Below are positions 1 to 7,092 of a DNA stretch of 17,589 nt, piece by piece. Under the pieces are notes generated by a model. It saw only the letters and a list, made by a program, of their open reading frames with translations. It was not told where the DNA came from and made no database searches. The DNA comes from Weeksellaceae bacterium (GTDB taxonomy: Bacteria; Bacteroidota; Bacteroidia; Flavobacteriales; Weeksellaceae): positions 1 through 17,589 of the forward strand of contig JAKOOI010000112.1 in NCBI GenBank assembly GCA_022701475.1, given 5' to 3'. How positions within the stretch are numbered: the first letter of the stretch is position 1; each line of letters starts with the position of its first letter. The translations under genes and the position numbers were made by a program.

Positions 1-314
1 TGCGGCGGGCGGTCAATGGTAAATAGTCAGGTTGATTCTATTCACTTGCGGGGCAAGATTGACCTGCAGAGCGAAATTCACCATTCGCATTGTCAGCAGT
101 GAATCCGCTGCGCTGGTCAATGGTCAATTTTCAGGCCGCCCAGAATAGCCCTGCTCACTGGCTCGAGTGCCAGTCTGTGTCTGACCAGTAACCTAACCGT
201 GTACTTTAACCTTGAAATAATCAGACCTATAGGGTTTAAACCACCACCATTCCGCATCCTGATGCAGAAGAGGACCTATGCAAGGCCGGCGCAAAAGAGG
301 AAGCCTCACGCCCC

Positions 315-421
315 AGCCCGGATCGCAGCGGTTACCCCACAGCATGCAGCGGGAAAAGCCGGGATACAGCCCGGAAAGAATCGGCGCGAGGAGTATGAGC
401 GGAGAGCCGGATCAAGCTCCT
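315..421. repeat. Dispersed extragenic repeat, copy A
   Basis: Copy A shares a 27-base identical head (318-344 with 655-681, containing GATCGCAGCGG) and a 22-base tail with a single mismatch (399-420 with 741-762, containing GCGGAGAGCCGGAT and AAGCTCC) with copy B. The middle parts differ. The layout (a head with GCAGCGG, a variable centre, a tail with AGCGGAGAGC and AAGCTCC) resembles, from memory, a repeat family scattered between genes in many Flavobacteriia. No coding function is suggested. Confidence 0.75.
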
Positions 422-562
422 GAAAAACAATTCCTGATAGAAATATTTGTTATATAAACAGACAACGACTTAAATTACTCATCTTCCGGTAAGTATGATG
501 TCTGTATAGCCCGTCTGTTTCAACTTCAGTTTTAGACCATCCTGAAAAGGGCTTTGCAGACC

Positions 563-595
563 AAACCTAACGGGTTTTGAAAACCCGTTAGGTTT
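563..595. terminator. Perfect 15-bp hairpin, terminator-like
   Basis: The arms 563-577 and 581-595 are perfect inverse complements (AAACCTAACGGGTTT and its complement) around a 3-base loop. The arms begin and end in A or T runs, so it could terminate transcription in either direction. No gene in view clearly ends here, so its client is unknown. It may instead belong to the repeat-rich intergenic material. Confidence 0.55.
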
Positions 596-650
596 TATTG
601 CGCATAAAAGCATCATTTAGAGACCTGAAGTTCTGATTACGGCTGCCTTT

Positions 651-763
651 TAGTCCGGATCGCAGCGGTTACCCCACAGCAGGGCCGGAGGGCTGGAGAG
701 GAAAGGGATTTGGTGCCGGAGCGCATCGGAGCGGGTCGGCGCGGAGAGCCGGATTAAGCTCCA
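651..763. repeat. Dispersed extragenic repeat, copy B
   Basis: This is the second direct copy of the element at 315-421, in the same orientation and offset by about 337 bases. Head and tail are conserved while the centre (682-740) is unrelated in detail and GC- and purine-rich. Conservation of the two ends with a free centre suggests a structured or mobilisable element rather than a local duplication. Confidence 0.75.
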
Positions 764-870
764 GGAAAATTCAAGGTTTAAGGTTTAAACTTTAAGTTTA
801 TCGTAAATCTGCAGGGAGCCGGAAGTGGATGGTCCGGTTATGGATCTGGTTCTTCAGGATGCGTTTAACC

Positions 871-903
871 AAAGAAAAACCGGAGCAGACTGCTGCTCCG
901 GTT
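871..903 (-). terminator. Rho-independent terminator of TPR gene / gyrA transcript
   Basis: The arms 878-888 and 893-903 pair perfectly over 11 bases (AACCGGAGCAG) around a 4-base loop. On the minus strand the stem is followed by TTTTCTTT. It lies 26 bases beyond the stop codon of the TPR gene and should end the gyrA-TPR transcript. Confidence 0.85.
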
Positions 904-928
904 CTGTATAGGTTGTATACGGTCTTTA

Positions 929-1963
929 TTATTTCGGCTGCTGTGCTTTCAGCTCCGCTTCTTTGGCTTTCATTTCGTTGTACTTGGCTGTATTCTTCGT
1001 TGTATTGTATACGTCTTTCAGCACCTGTACCGCGTTGATATCCGTAGGGACTGCCTGATACCATTTTTCTGCATAAGGAACCGCTTTGCTGAACCTTTCT
1101 TTTCTTGCTTCGATCAGTTTGGTGGCTTCATCCGGCTTGGTTTTTCTCAGTCCGTTGATATCGGTTACTGCTTTCTCATCGTCGCCGATGACGGTATAGA
1201 CCAGGTTCTGATAAGCATTGGAGAAGTCAGGCTTCAGCTCAATGGCTTTCTGGAAAGAAGCTACTGCTTCGGTTGACGTCTCAGGATTTTTAGCCTGCAG
1301 AACCCCCAGGTTGTACCAGTTGGTGGCATCGTTCGGGTTTTTAGCCAGCTGCTCTTTCAGGTTGGTCATGAATTTATCCGTATTCCCGGATGCGTACAGG
1401 GCAGTTCCCTGATACTCCTTCAACTTGGCGTTGTTCGGGAATTTGGCAAGTCCTTTGTCGATAAGCGCGAGTGCCTCGTCATTCTTTTTGGCATTCATCA
1501 GCAGAGTGGCAAGGGTTTCATAAAGATCCGCTTCCACACTCGGCGACTGCTCGGTCTTGAAATCCGAATAATCCTTCGACGAAGATTTTTTCAGCAGTTC
1601 CCAGGTTGCCTTGTCATAGCTTGCTACCTGGCCTGTTTTGTTCTCTTTCGCGGTATAGGTCGTTTCCACTCCCGTATAACCGGAATTGATCAGATCGGAA
1701 TATATTTTTACGGCCGGATCGATACTGCCCGCCAAGGCATAGTTCAGACCCGCATAATACGTATACACTTTATTATCCTGACCGCTTGTTTTCAACAAGT
1801 TGTAGACTTCCATAAATTTGGGAGCTGCTACGGCATAATTTTTCGCACTATAGGCGTCCATTGCCGCTTTATTAGCTTCCTGCAGCTGAGCGTTGACATC
1901 TGCTTTCTGTCCGAAGGCAAAGGCAGATGCTACGATAGCCATTCCTAAAATCAGCTTTTTCAT
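929..1963 (-). CDS. Secreted tetratricopeptide repeat protein
   Basis: This 344-residue protein begins with a clear signal peptide (MKKLILGMAIVASAFAFG, cut near residue 18-19), so it is probably periplasmic. The mature part is helical with TPR-type spacing: an N-terminal pair around residues 20-90, and clearer repeats around 145-250, where the W-Y-N-LG ... A ... F-KAIELKPD pattern is typical. The C-terminal end is rich in Lys, Glu and Ala. TPR proteins are binding scaffolds, and no catalytic domain is seen. The start lies 41 bases after the gyrA stop with no promoter motif between, so the two are probably cotranscribed. A terminator follows the stop. The partner is unknown. Confidence 0.92.
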   Translation of the reverse strand: MKKLILGMAIVASAFAFGQKADVNAQLQEANKAAMDAYSAKNYAVAAPKFMEVYNLLKTSGQDNKVYTYYAGLNYALAGSIDPAVKIYSDLINSGYTGVETTYTAKENKTGQVASYDKATWELLKKSSSKDYSDFKTEQSPSVEADLYETLATLLMNAKKNDEALALIDKGLAKFPNNAKLKEYQGTALYASGNTDKFMTNLKEQLAKNPNDATNWYNLGVLQAKNPETSTEAVASFQKAIELKPDFSNAYQNLVYTVIGDDEKAVTDINGLRKTKPDEATKLIEARKERFSKAVPYAEKWYQAVPTDINAVQVLKDVYNTTKNTAKYNEMKAKEAELKAQQPK

Positions 1964-2004
1964 ACTACTATTTTATATTATCTGTTTGTTAATTAATTAT
2001 ATTG

Positions 2005-4629
2005 TTATTCCTCATTGCCGGCATCAGGACCTCCGGTTTCATCCGTATCTGAGTACTCGCTGGCATCGTGAGTGCCGGCATTGCTGTCCGGGAACAGTTC
2101 TGCCGTTACCGGCATTTGTGCAGGAGCTGCATTTTCATCCGTCTCTTCGTCCATCAGCTCTTCTTCCACGTCTTTGTCCATTTCCACTTTGGCAATGGCT
2201 GCAATTTCGTCATTCTTCTTCAGGTTGATCATTTTCACGCCCTGGGTATTTCTTCCCATCACCCTCATTTCATCCATATTCATACGGATGGCCACACCGG
2301 ATTTATTAATGATCATCAGCCCGTCTTCGTCGGTCACATTCTGGATGGCGATCAGGCTACCTGTTTTTTCGGTAATGTTCAGGGTAATTACTCCTTTTCC
2401 GCCTCTGTTGGTTTCCCTGTAGTCCAGTACTGCTGTTCTTTTTCCGTATCCTTTCTCGGATACTACAAGAACGGTTTCGTTTTCCAGATCATTCACAACA
2501 ATCATACCGATGGCCTCATCATCTTCATCCATGCTGATACCGCGTACGCCGATGGATCCCCTTCCTACTTCCCTCACTTTTTCTTCAGGGAAGCGGATAC
2601 ACTTACCGTTTTTGGTAGCGATCATGATCTGGGAAGTCCCATTAGTAAGGTAAGCACCCAGCAACTGGTCATTATCCCTGATTTCAATGGCATTCACCCC
2701 GTTTACCCTGGGTCTTGAGTAGGCTTCGAGGGAAGTTTTCTTGATGGTTCCGTTCTTCGTTACCATCACCACGCTCATCTGGTTGACGTATTCCGTATCC
2801 TTCAGGTTGTTGGTTCTGATGTAGGCTTTGATCTTATCATCCGGTTCGATATTGATAAGATTCTGTACCGCTCTTCCTTTTGCCGTTCTGGAGCCTTCAG
2901 GAATCTCAAATACCCTCAGCCAGTAGCATCTTCCTTTTTCCGTAAAGAACAGCATATACTGGTGGTTGGTTGCAGAAACGATGTATTCCAGGAAGTCGGC
3001 ATCCCTTGTCGTTGCGGCTTTGTTTCCTACCCCGCCCCTGCTCTGGATTTTGTATTCGGACAATAAGGTCCTTTTGATGTAACCGGCATGGGAAATGGTA
3101 AGCACTACCGATTCATTCGGGATGATGTCTTCAATAGACATTTCACCGCCGGAATAATCGATTTCCGTTCTTCTTTCATCGCCGTATTTTTCCCTGATTT
3201 CAATAAGTTCATCCTTGATAATCTGGAATCTTCTCGATTCATTGGCCAGAATATCCTCCAGGTCGGCGATTTCACGCATGATGGCATCATATTCGTCGCG
3301 GATCTTATCCAGCTCCATTCCGGTAAGACGTGCAAGACGGAGATCAAGAATCGCCTGTGCCTGGATCTCGGAAAGCTCAAAAGCTTCGATCAGTCCTTCT
3401 TTCGCTGCCTGCGGATTGGAGGAGTGGCGGATGATGGAAATCGCTCTGTCCAGGGCATCCTGGGTTCCGATCACTTTCATGAATCCTTCCAGGATATGCG
3501 CTCTTTCCTTTGCCTTTCTCAGTTCATACTGCGTTCTTTTCATTACCACCTCATGTCTGTGTTCCACGAAGTGATGGATGATGTCTTTCAGGTTCAGCTG
3601 CTCCGGCCTTCCGTGTACCAGCGCAATATTGTTTACACTGAAGGAAGTCTGAAGCGATGTATATTTATAAAGAAGATTCAGCACCACATTCGGGATGGCG
3701 TCGTTTTTCAGTTCGTAAACCACCCGCAGTCCTCTCCTGTCGGATTCATCCCTGATCTCGTAAATACCGGGAATTTTTTCATCCTTTACCAGCTCGGCTG
3801 TCCTGGCAATCATTTCCGCCTTGTTTACCTGGTACGGGATTTCATTCACAATGATGGCATTCCTGTTGCCGATTTCCTCGAAAGCCACTTTAGCCCTGAG
3901 GACCACCCGGCCTCTTCCGGTGTGGAACGCATCCCTTACTCCGTCATATCCGTAGATGATACCGCCTGTAGGAAAATCCGGAGCGATAATATGCTGCATC
4001 AGGTCATCGATGGAGATTTCCCGGTCATCAATGTAAGCACAGATGGCATTTACGGCTTCCGTAAGATTATGCGGCGCCATATTCGTAGCCATCCCTACGG
4101 CGATCCCTGAGGTACCGTTTACCAGAAGGTTTGGAATTTTAGAAGGCATGACCGTTGGTTCCTGTAAACTGTCGTCAAAGTTATTCTGGAAATCCACGGT
4201 TTCTTTATCCAGGTCTGACAGGATCTCATCAGAGATTTTCTTCAGCCGGGCTTCGGTGTAACGCATGGCTGCCGGCGGGTCTCCGTCCATGGAACCGAAA
4301 TTTCCCTGGCCGTCTACCTGAGGATACCTGAGACTCCAGTCCTGAGCCATTCTTACCATCGCATCATAAACGGAAGAATCACCATGCGGGTGATACTTAC
4401 CCAGAACATCCCCGACAATCCTTGCAGATTTCAAATACTTCCTGTTAGAAAAAACCCCTAATCCATACATACCGTAGAGTACTCTTCTATGAACGGGTTT
4501 CAGGCCGTCTCTTACATCGGGCAGCGCTCTTGAAACGATAACCGACATCGAATAATCGATATAAGACGACTTCATTTCATCAACAATGTTGATAGGAATC
4601 AGTCTTTCTCCTTCTTTTTGCATAAACAA
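2005..4629 (-). CDS. gyrA: DNA gyrase subunit A
   Basis: GyrA is the breakage-reunion subunit of the topoisomerase that introduces negative supercoils, acting as A2B2 with GyrB. The 874 residues match the family. The winged-helix and tower region occupies about residues 15-500. The catalytic tyrosine is Y124 in AMRYTEARL. The quinolone-resistance region reads GDSSVYD, with Ser85 and Asp89 (E. coli Ser83 and Asp87 equivalents) in the susceptible form. The C-terminal beta-pinwheel starts near 505, with a GyrA-box-like QSRGGVG at 529-535 and a second RGGKG at 742-746. The last 60 residues are an acidic tail. The start could be M1 or M3. A secreted TPR gene follows, and a DUF4286-type gene is divergent. 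Confidence 0.98.
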   Translation of the reverse strand: MFMQKEGERLIPINIVDEMKSSYIDYSMSVIVSRALPDVRDGLKPVHRRVLYGMYGLGVFSNRKYLKSARIVGDVLGKYHPHGDSSVYDAMVRMAQDWSLRYPQVDGQGNFGSMDGDPPAAMRYTEARLKKISDEILSDLDKETVDFQNNFDDSLQEPTVMPSKIPNLLVNGTSGIAVGMATNMAPHNLTEAVNAICAYIDDREISIDDLMQHIIAPDFPTGGIIYGYDGVRDAFHTGRGRVVLRAKVAFEEIGNRNAIIVNEIPYQVNKAEMIARTAELVKDEKIPGIYEIRDESDRRGLRVVYELKNDAIPNVVLNLLYKYTSLQTSFSVNNIALVHGRPEQLNLKDIIHHFVEHRHEVVMKRTQYELRKAKERAHILEGFMKVIGTQDALDRAISIIRHSSNPQAAKEGLIEAFELSEIQAQAILDLRLARLTGMELDKIRDEYDAIMREIADLEDILANESRRFQIIKDELIEIREKYGDERRTEIDYSGGEMSIEDIIPNESVVLTISHAGYIKRTLLSEYKIQSRGGVGNKAATTRDADFLEYIVSATNHQYMLFFTEKGRCYWLRVFEIPEGSRTAKGRAVQNLINIEPDDKIKAYIRTNNLKDTEYVNQMSVVMVTKNGTIKKTSLEAYSRPRVNGVNAIEIRDNDQLLGAYLTNGTSQIMIATKNGKCIRFPEEKVREVGRGSIGVRGISMDEDDEAIGMIVVNDLENETVLVVSEKGYGKRTAVLDYRETNRGGKGVITLNITEKTGSLIAIQNVTDEDGLMIINKSGVAIRMNMDEMRVMGRNTQGVKMINLKKNDEIAAIAKVEMDKDVEEELMDEETDENAAPAQMPVTAELFPDSNAGTHDASEYSDTDETGGPDAGNEE

Positions 4630-4724
4630 ATTTTATTATAATGATAATCAGACCTTTATATACATGTCTGAAAATTATTCCTTTTCACTTTTTAATAACG
4701 GGCTAATTTACGAAAAAATTGCCG

Positions 4725-4741
4725 ATTTTTACGGTAAAAAT
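4725..4741. promoter_or_regulatory. Palindrome in gyrA divergent intergenic region
   Basis: ATTTTTAC and its exact complement flank a single base, making a 17-base palindrome between gyrA and the divergent small gene. It could be an operator for either gene, but the region is AT-rich and chance is possible. No clean TAnnTTTG element was found for either gene. Confidence 0.25.
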
Positions 4742-4772
4742 TGATTATAGAATCTTAAAAATTCATAAAAAT

Positions 4773-5087
4773 ATGAGCGTATTAAGTCTAACTTTTCACT
4801 GCACCAAAAATAATCTCCAGGCATGGGAAAGTTATATGGATGAAACCCTGGTTCTGATGACTGAAAACCTGATGGACGTCAACCGCTATCTCCTTTCCGA
4901 AGTGCACAGCGATTATATTGACGAAGGAAAAAACTACAACCTTCTCCTGATGTTTGACAATGATGAACTGCGGGAGGATTTCCTGAAAAGCGAACTGGCC
5001 AATATAGCAGAACGGGTGGAAGCGAAATTCGGACAGGAAGTCATGATTTTCAATACTCTGCTGAATCCCAAGAAGTCGAGGATGTAA
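4773..5087 (+). CDS. DUF4286 family small protein
   Basis: This 104-residue protein has no signal peptide and is probably cytoplasmic. Length and layout (a beta strand, then a W-x2-Y-M helix at about residues 17-30, then NRYLLSEV, YNLLLMFDN, and a final FGQEVMIFNTLL strand) fit the DUF4286 family of Bacteroidota as I remember it, a ferredoxin-like alpha/beta fold of unknown function. The start at 4773 was chosen over an in-frame ATG at 4719 because the extra 18 residues look like translated AT-rich leader and would overlap the palindrome at 4725. It is divergent from gyrA and ends at a strong terminator. Confidence 0.85.
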   Translation: MSVLSLTFHCTKNNLQAWESYMDETLVLMTENLMDVNRYLLSEVHSDYIDEGKNYNLLLMFDNDELREDFLKSELANIAERVEAKFGQEVMIFNTLLNPKKSRM

Positions 5088-5113
5088 GGCCGTACGGAAA
5101 TCACAGCACAGCA

Positions 5114-5146
5114 AAAAGCCCGGAATAAGTTCCGGGCTTTTGATTT
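5114..5146. terminator. Bidirectional terminator between DUF4286 gene and small lipoprotein
   Basis: The arms 5114-5125 (AAAAGCCCGGAA) and 5130-5141 pair perfectly over 12 bases around TAAG, followed by GATTTTT on the plus strand. The A run at the left foot gives a U run on the minus strand, so it can serve both convergent genes. Confidence 0.88.
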
Positions 5147-5263
5147 TTACCTTCCGTGGTGAGGCGGCCTTGGCGGTCTCGGTGGCGCAGGCGGATGATG
5201 AAGGCATGAAGAAAGAACCCCGGCCAATGCCAGCGCCATCAGGATTTTCGGCAGATTTTTCAT
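5147..5263 (-). CDS. Tiny lipoprotein, 38 residues
   Basis: The reading frame begins ATG at 5263 and ends TAA at 5147. It encodes a 38-residue protein with a typical lipoprotein signal (Lys at 2 and 6, hydrophobic core 7-17, lipobox LSSC with Cys20). The mature part is only about 19 residues, almost entirely Pro, His and Arg (PPAPPRPPRPPHHGR). It is probably attached to the outer membrane. It stops one base beyond a shared terminator. Despite its size, the intact lipobox, placement and third-base composition argue that it is real. Function is unknown; metal binding or electrostatic contact with lipopolysaccharide or peptidoglycan are guesses. It resembles the product of 5494-5706 in design. 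Confidence 0.7.
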   Translation of the reverse strand: MKNLPKILMALALAGVLSSCLHHPPAPPRPPRPPHHGR

Positions 5264-5456
5264 ATTTTATTTTTTGATTGTTCACGGTAGTGGTATCAAT
5301 CAAAGTGCCAATCCTGAAATCCGCGGGAAACACGGGCTTATCTGAAGTGAAAACATAATCGCACCATACGGTAACCTTCAATTGATAGCTGAAGCCTGTC
5401 AGGTAGTGCGATCATCGGCCATAATCCTGGCAGACAGGCTGTCACTACGGAATATG

Positions 5457-5483
5457 ATAAAAGCACCGGATTGTCCAGTGCTT
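5457..5483 (-). terminator. Probable terminator of His-rich lipoprotein gene
   Basis: AAGCAC (5461-5466) pairs with GTGCTT (5478-5483), continuing after one mismatch with GGA/TCC around a TTG loop. On the minus strand the stem ends in CTTTTATC. It lies 11 bases beyond the stop of the gene at 5494-5706. Confidence 0.55.
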
Positions 5484-5493
5484 CCCCTCTTGT

Positions 5494-5706
5494 TTATCGG
5501 TGATGTCTATGGCCGCGGCCTCTCTGTTTATGATGCCCGTGTCCGTGTCCGTGTCTATGCGCCGGGCCCGGGCCTCTGTCGTACCGGTACATTCTTTTGG
5601 CGTGCCCCGGCGGCATTCCCCTCCTTCCGGGATGATCCTGAACCATGCAGGATGTCAGCATCAGTGACAAAACCATGGTTCCGATTACAGCAATCAGTCC
5701 TTTCAT
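5494..5706 (-). CDS. Small His/Arg/Gly-rich lipoprotein
   Basis: This is a 70-residue protein with a lipoprotein signal peptide (hydrophobic 4-17, lipobox LTSC, Cys20). The mature 51 residues are strongly basic and rich in His, Gly, Arg and Pro, with runs such as HRHGHGHGHH and RGHRHHR. About a dozen histidines in so short a chain suggest divalent metal binding (Ni, Zn or Cu), but this is inference from composition. It sits upstream of the 38-residue lipoprotein on the same strand with 230 bases between, so each may have its own promoter. The high GC of this patch reflects the Gly, Arg, Pro and His codons. Confidence 0.8.
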   Translation of the reverse strand: MKGLIAVIGTMVLSLMLTSCMVQDHPGRRGMPPGHAKRMYRYDRGPGPAHRHGHGHGHHKQRGRGHRHHR

Positions 5707-5744
5707 TGTTTTCCATTTTCAAATTCCCGGAATCAGCAACAAGG

Positions 5745-6146
5745 TTAATGCCAAAGACTGCTGCCTGATATAAAGGTGCCGCTCCCAATGTATGATGTGA
5801 AAAAATACGCAGACTGTACGGATGAATCGAGTACACCTACTCTTTTCCTTATCAGCATTTTTTTCTGCAGCACTTTCTGACCAGATTTGTATATTAAAGT
5901 CTCCGGCAGGCTAAAAAGAGCTTTTCTGAACGCATGTACGAGAAAAAGCATCTGATCCGTACAGCACAGCCTATTATCATGCATTAATGTTATTTCTAAC
6001 CTGAAAATTCCTGTTTCATTAATTCCGGTAAATAAACTGACCGGAGATCCGTTGTCACGCTTTTTAATCCTAAAGATAAAATTTCCCCTATCGATACCTT
6101 TTGTAAAAATCATCTGCCGAGTGGAAACCCGGCAACCGATTTTCAT
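5745..6146 (-). CDS. Uncertain ORF, 133 residues
   Basis: An open frame of 134 codons starts at ATG 6146 and is divergent from the lipoprotein gene at 6211, with 64 AT-rich bases between. I recognise no domain. There is no signal peptide or membrane segment; the middle is Phe- and Leu-rich with several Cys and Lys. Codon choice is less regular than in neighbouring genes, and the C-terminal third looks like translated non-coding DNA. It may be a fast-evolving orphan, a decayed gene or chance. If it is false, 5707-6210 is a gap of about 500 bases with only promoters. Confidence 0.25.
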   Translation of the reverse strand: MKIGCRVSTRQMIFTKGIDRGNFIFRIKKRDNGSPVSLFTGINETGIFRLEITLMHDNRLCCTDQMLFLVHAFRKALFSLPETLIYKSGQKVLQKKMLIRKRVGVLDSSVQSAYFFTSYIGSGTFISGSSLWH

Positions 6147-6210
6147 AACTTAAAAAAAAACAAAGGCTTTTGGAAAATTAGATTTACATTTAATCCGTTA
6201 AAATAAAAAT

Positions 6211-6765
6211 ATGATAAAACCGATAACAGTATGGATAAGCTTTATCCTGTTATTTTCAGCCTGCTCAAAACGTGAGGACAAATCCGGTCATGATGCGGCA
6301 ATCGCCCTGCAGGTTGACCGCCTTTATACATCGTATGGGAGATCCGGCCAGAACATCTATGAGCAACCTGTTCCGCAGGGGCTTTTTACCGACCGCCTCA
6401 GAACTTTACTGGAAAGGGCCGTAAGAACGTCTGAAGAGGATGTTGAACGGGTGAAAAACAGTGAATATCCGGATGATAAGCCCCTTCTTCTGGAAGGTTC
6501 CGTTTTTACCAGTCTGTACGAGGGTTATACTTCGTACCATATCAGAAAAATCATGATCAGTAACACTTCAAAAGAAAAAGCGGAAGCAACGGTTGAATTT
6601 GAAAATGCCGCAGTAGCGCCAAAAATTGTGTGGAAAGACCGCATCGTGCTTGTAAAGGATTCCGGAAGCTGGAAAATAGACAACATCCTATTCGGAGATA
6701 ACCCGGATCTTAAAGACCTCAGGTCAAGCCTGGAAAATTTTATCGGGGAAGTCCGGCAGCCGTAA
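6211..6765 (+). CDS. Lipoprotein with DUF3828/NTF2-like domain
   Basis: This 184-residue protein has a lipoprotein signal (hydrophobic 5-17, lipobox FSAC, Cys18), followed by the charged stretch SKREDKSG, which could be a surface-export signal of the kind known for Bacteroidota lipoproteins (inference). The body fits a DUF3828/NTF2-like fold: LQVDRLYTSYG near the start, FTDRLRTLLERA at about 59-70, a central ATVEFENA strand, and a late strand with the familiar 'lvkdsGSWKIDNIL' ending at about 160. Such proteins are small-ligand or partner-binding domains without a fixed activity. It is monocistronic, convergent with the GG-leader peptide, and its stop codon touches the shared terminator. Confidence 0.85.
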   Translation: MIKPITVWISFILLFSACSKREDKSGHDAAIALQVDRLYTSYGRSGQNIYEQPVPQGLFTDRLRTLLERAVRTSEEDVERVKNSEYPDDKPLLLEGSVFTSLYEGYTSYHIRKIMISNTSKEKAEATVEFENAAVAPKIVWKDRIVLVKDSGSWKIDNILFGDNPDLKDLRSSLENFIGEVRQP

Positions 6766-6807
6766 CAGATAAAGCTGCCTTTCATGAGGCAGCTTTATCT
6801 GTTTATT
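6765..6807. terminator. Strong bidirectional terminator
   Basis: Perfect 16-base arms, 6765-6780 and 6787-6802 (ACAGATAAAGCTGCCT), enclose a 6-base loop, followed by TTATTC. The arm begins within the stop codon of the lipoprotein gene. It also lies just past the stop of the convergent micropeptide gene, so it probably serves both. Confidence 0.88.
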
Positions 6808-6942
6808 CTAAGGACAGGTCCCGATCGGGATCGTACTGCAGACCGTTTTGTTTAATTTCTCACAATATACGCAGTATTCCTTTGGTTTTCCTCCATATAC
6901 GGATTTCAGTTCTGTGTTGCTGAGTTTTTTTAAATTTTTCAT
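6808..6942 (-). CDS. GG-leader bacteriocin-like peptide, 44 residues
   Basis: ATG at 6942, TAG at 6808. The first 18 residues form a double-glycine leader, MKNLKKLSNTELKSVYGG, matching the LKKLS-x2-ELK-x-V-x-GG pattern of the 'bacteriocin-like protein' family of Chryseobacterium and of ComC/microcin-type leaders, which C39-peptidase ABC transporters cleave after GG. The predicted core of 26 residues carries four cysteines (24, 27, 35, 43) in a C-x2-C-x7-C-x7-C pattern, so it may hold two disulfides or a metal, or be modified. No transporter or modifying enzyme is nearby, so processing must be done in trans. An antimicrobial role is unproven. Confidence 0.85.
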   Translation of the reverse strand: MKNLKKLSNTELKSVYGGKPKEYCVYCEKLNKTVCSTIPIGTCP

Positions 6943-7038
6943 ATCGTTTTAATTTTTGCTGTTGATTATAAAACGATGATCAGCCGAAAATAGTATACAG
7001 CCATGTTTATTTTTCACCATAAAGGGTATTAAAACGAT
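6943..7038 (-). promoter_or_regulatory. Three TAAAACGAT motifs upstream of the GG-leader peptide
   Basis: ATCGTTTTA at 6943-6951 (touching the start codon) and TAAAACGAT at 6969-6977 form a perfect 9-base inverted repeat in the 5' leader. A third TAAAACGAT lies at 7030-7038. The spacing suggests operator sites or a leader hairpin that could hide the start codon. A weak -7-like TATTTTCG lies upstream at about 6987-6994. Confidence 0.4.
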
Positions 7039-7068
7039 AGAAGCCACACCGTGCAGGGTCTGGCTTTC
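7039..7068 (-). terminator. Probable terminator of the 136-residue secreted protein gene
   Basis: AAGCCACACC (7041-7050) pairs with 7057-7066 at 9 of 10 positions. On the minus strand it lies downstream of the stop at 7093 and is followed by TATCGTTTTAAT, a modest U-rich tail that overlaps the third TAAAACGAT motif. Confidence 0.5.
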
Positions 7069-7092
7069 ATCTTATCTTGTTTTGTCACACCC

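Larger units (their letters stand above)
1..870. other. Gene-poor intergenic region with repeats
   Basis: I see no convincing coding sequence here. The first 140 bases contain two copies of GGTCAATGGT (11-20 and 115-124) in similar surroundings, the kind of short dispersed motif often seen between Chryseobacterium genes (from memory, not searched). Two longer direct repeats and a perfect hairpin are listed separately. Bases 771-800 are a low-complexity AAGGTTTAAGGTTTAAAC stretch. The longest plus-strand ORF (199-423) runs straight through repeat copy A, has a composition driven by the repeat, and is not believable as a protein. Confidence 0.6.

Noticed and set aside
199..423. 74-codon plus-strand ORF rich in Pro, Arg and Ala
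   Set aside because: It runs through extragenic repeat copy A, whose GC-rich sequence explains the composition, and it has no protein-like pattern.
1..928. Possible tRNA, small RNA or CRISPR array
   Set aside because: No cloverleaf pattern and no regular repeat-spacer series was seen; the repeats are only two copies with unequal centres.
929..1963. TPR protein as a possible gyrase-specific partner
   Set aside because: It has a signal peptide and should be exported, so it cannot act with cytoplasmic GyrA; cotranscription alone is weak evidence.
3088..4110. Long plus-strand ORF of 340 codons
   Set aside because: It is antisense to gyrA, which is unmistakable on the other strand; the frame is open because of gyrA codon bias.
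4719..4772. N-terminal extension of the DUF4286-type protein
   Set aside because: The 18 extra residues look like translated AT-rich leader and the family begins at the later methionine.
4788..5381. 197-codon minus-strand ORF from a TTG
   Set aside because: Most of it is antisense to the DUF4286-type gene or out of frame with the 38-residue lipoprotein. Only its first 40 codons look protein-like, and these are reported separately.
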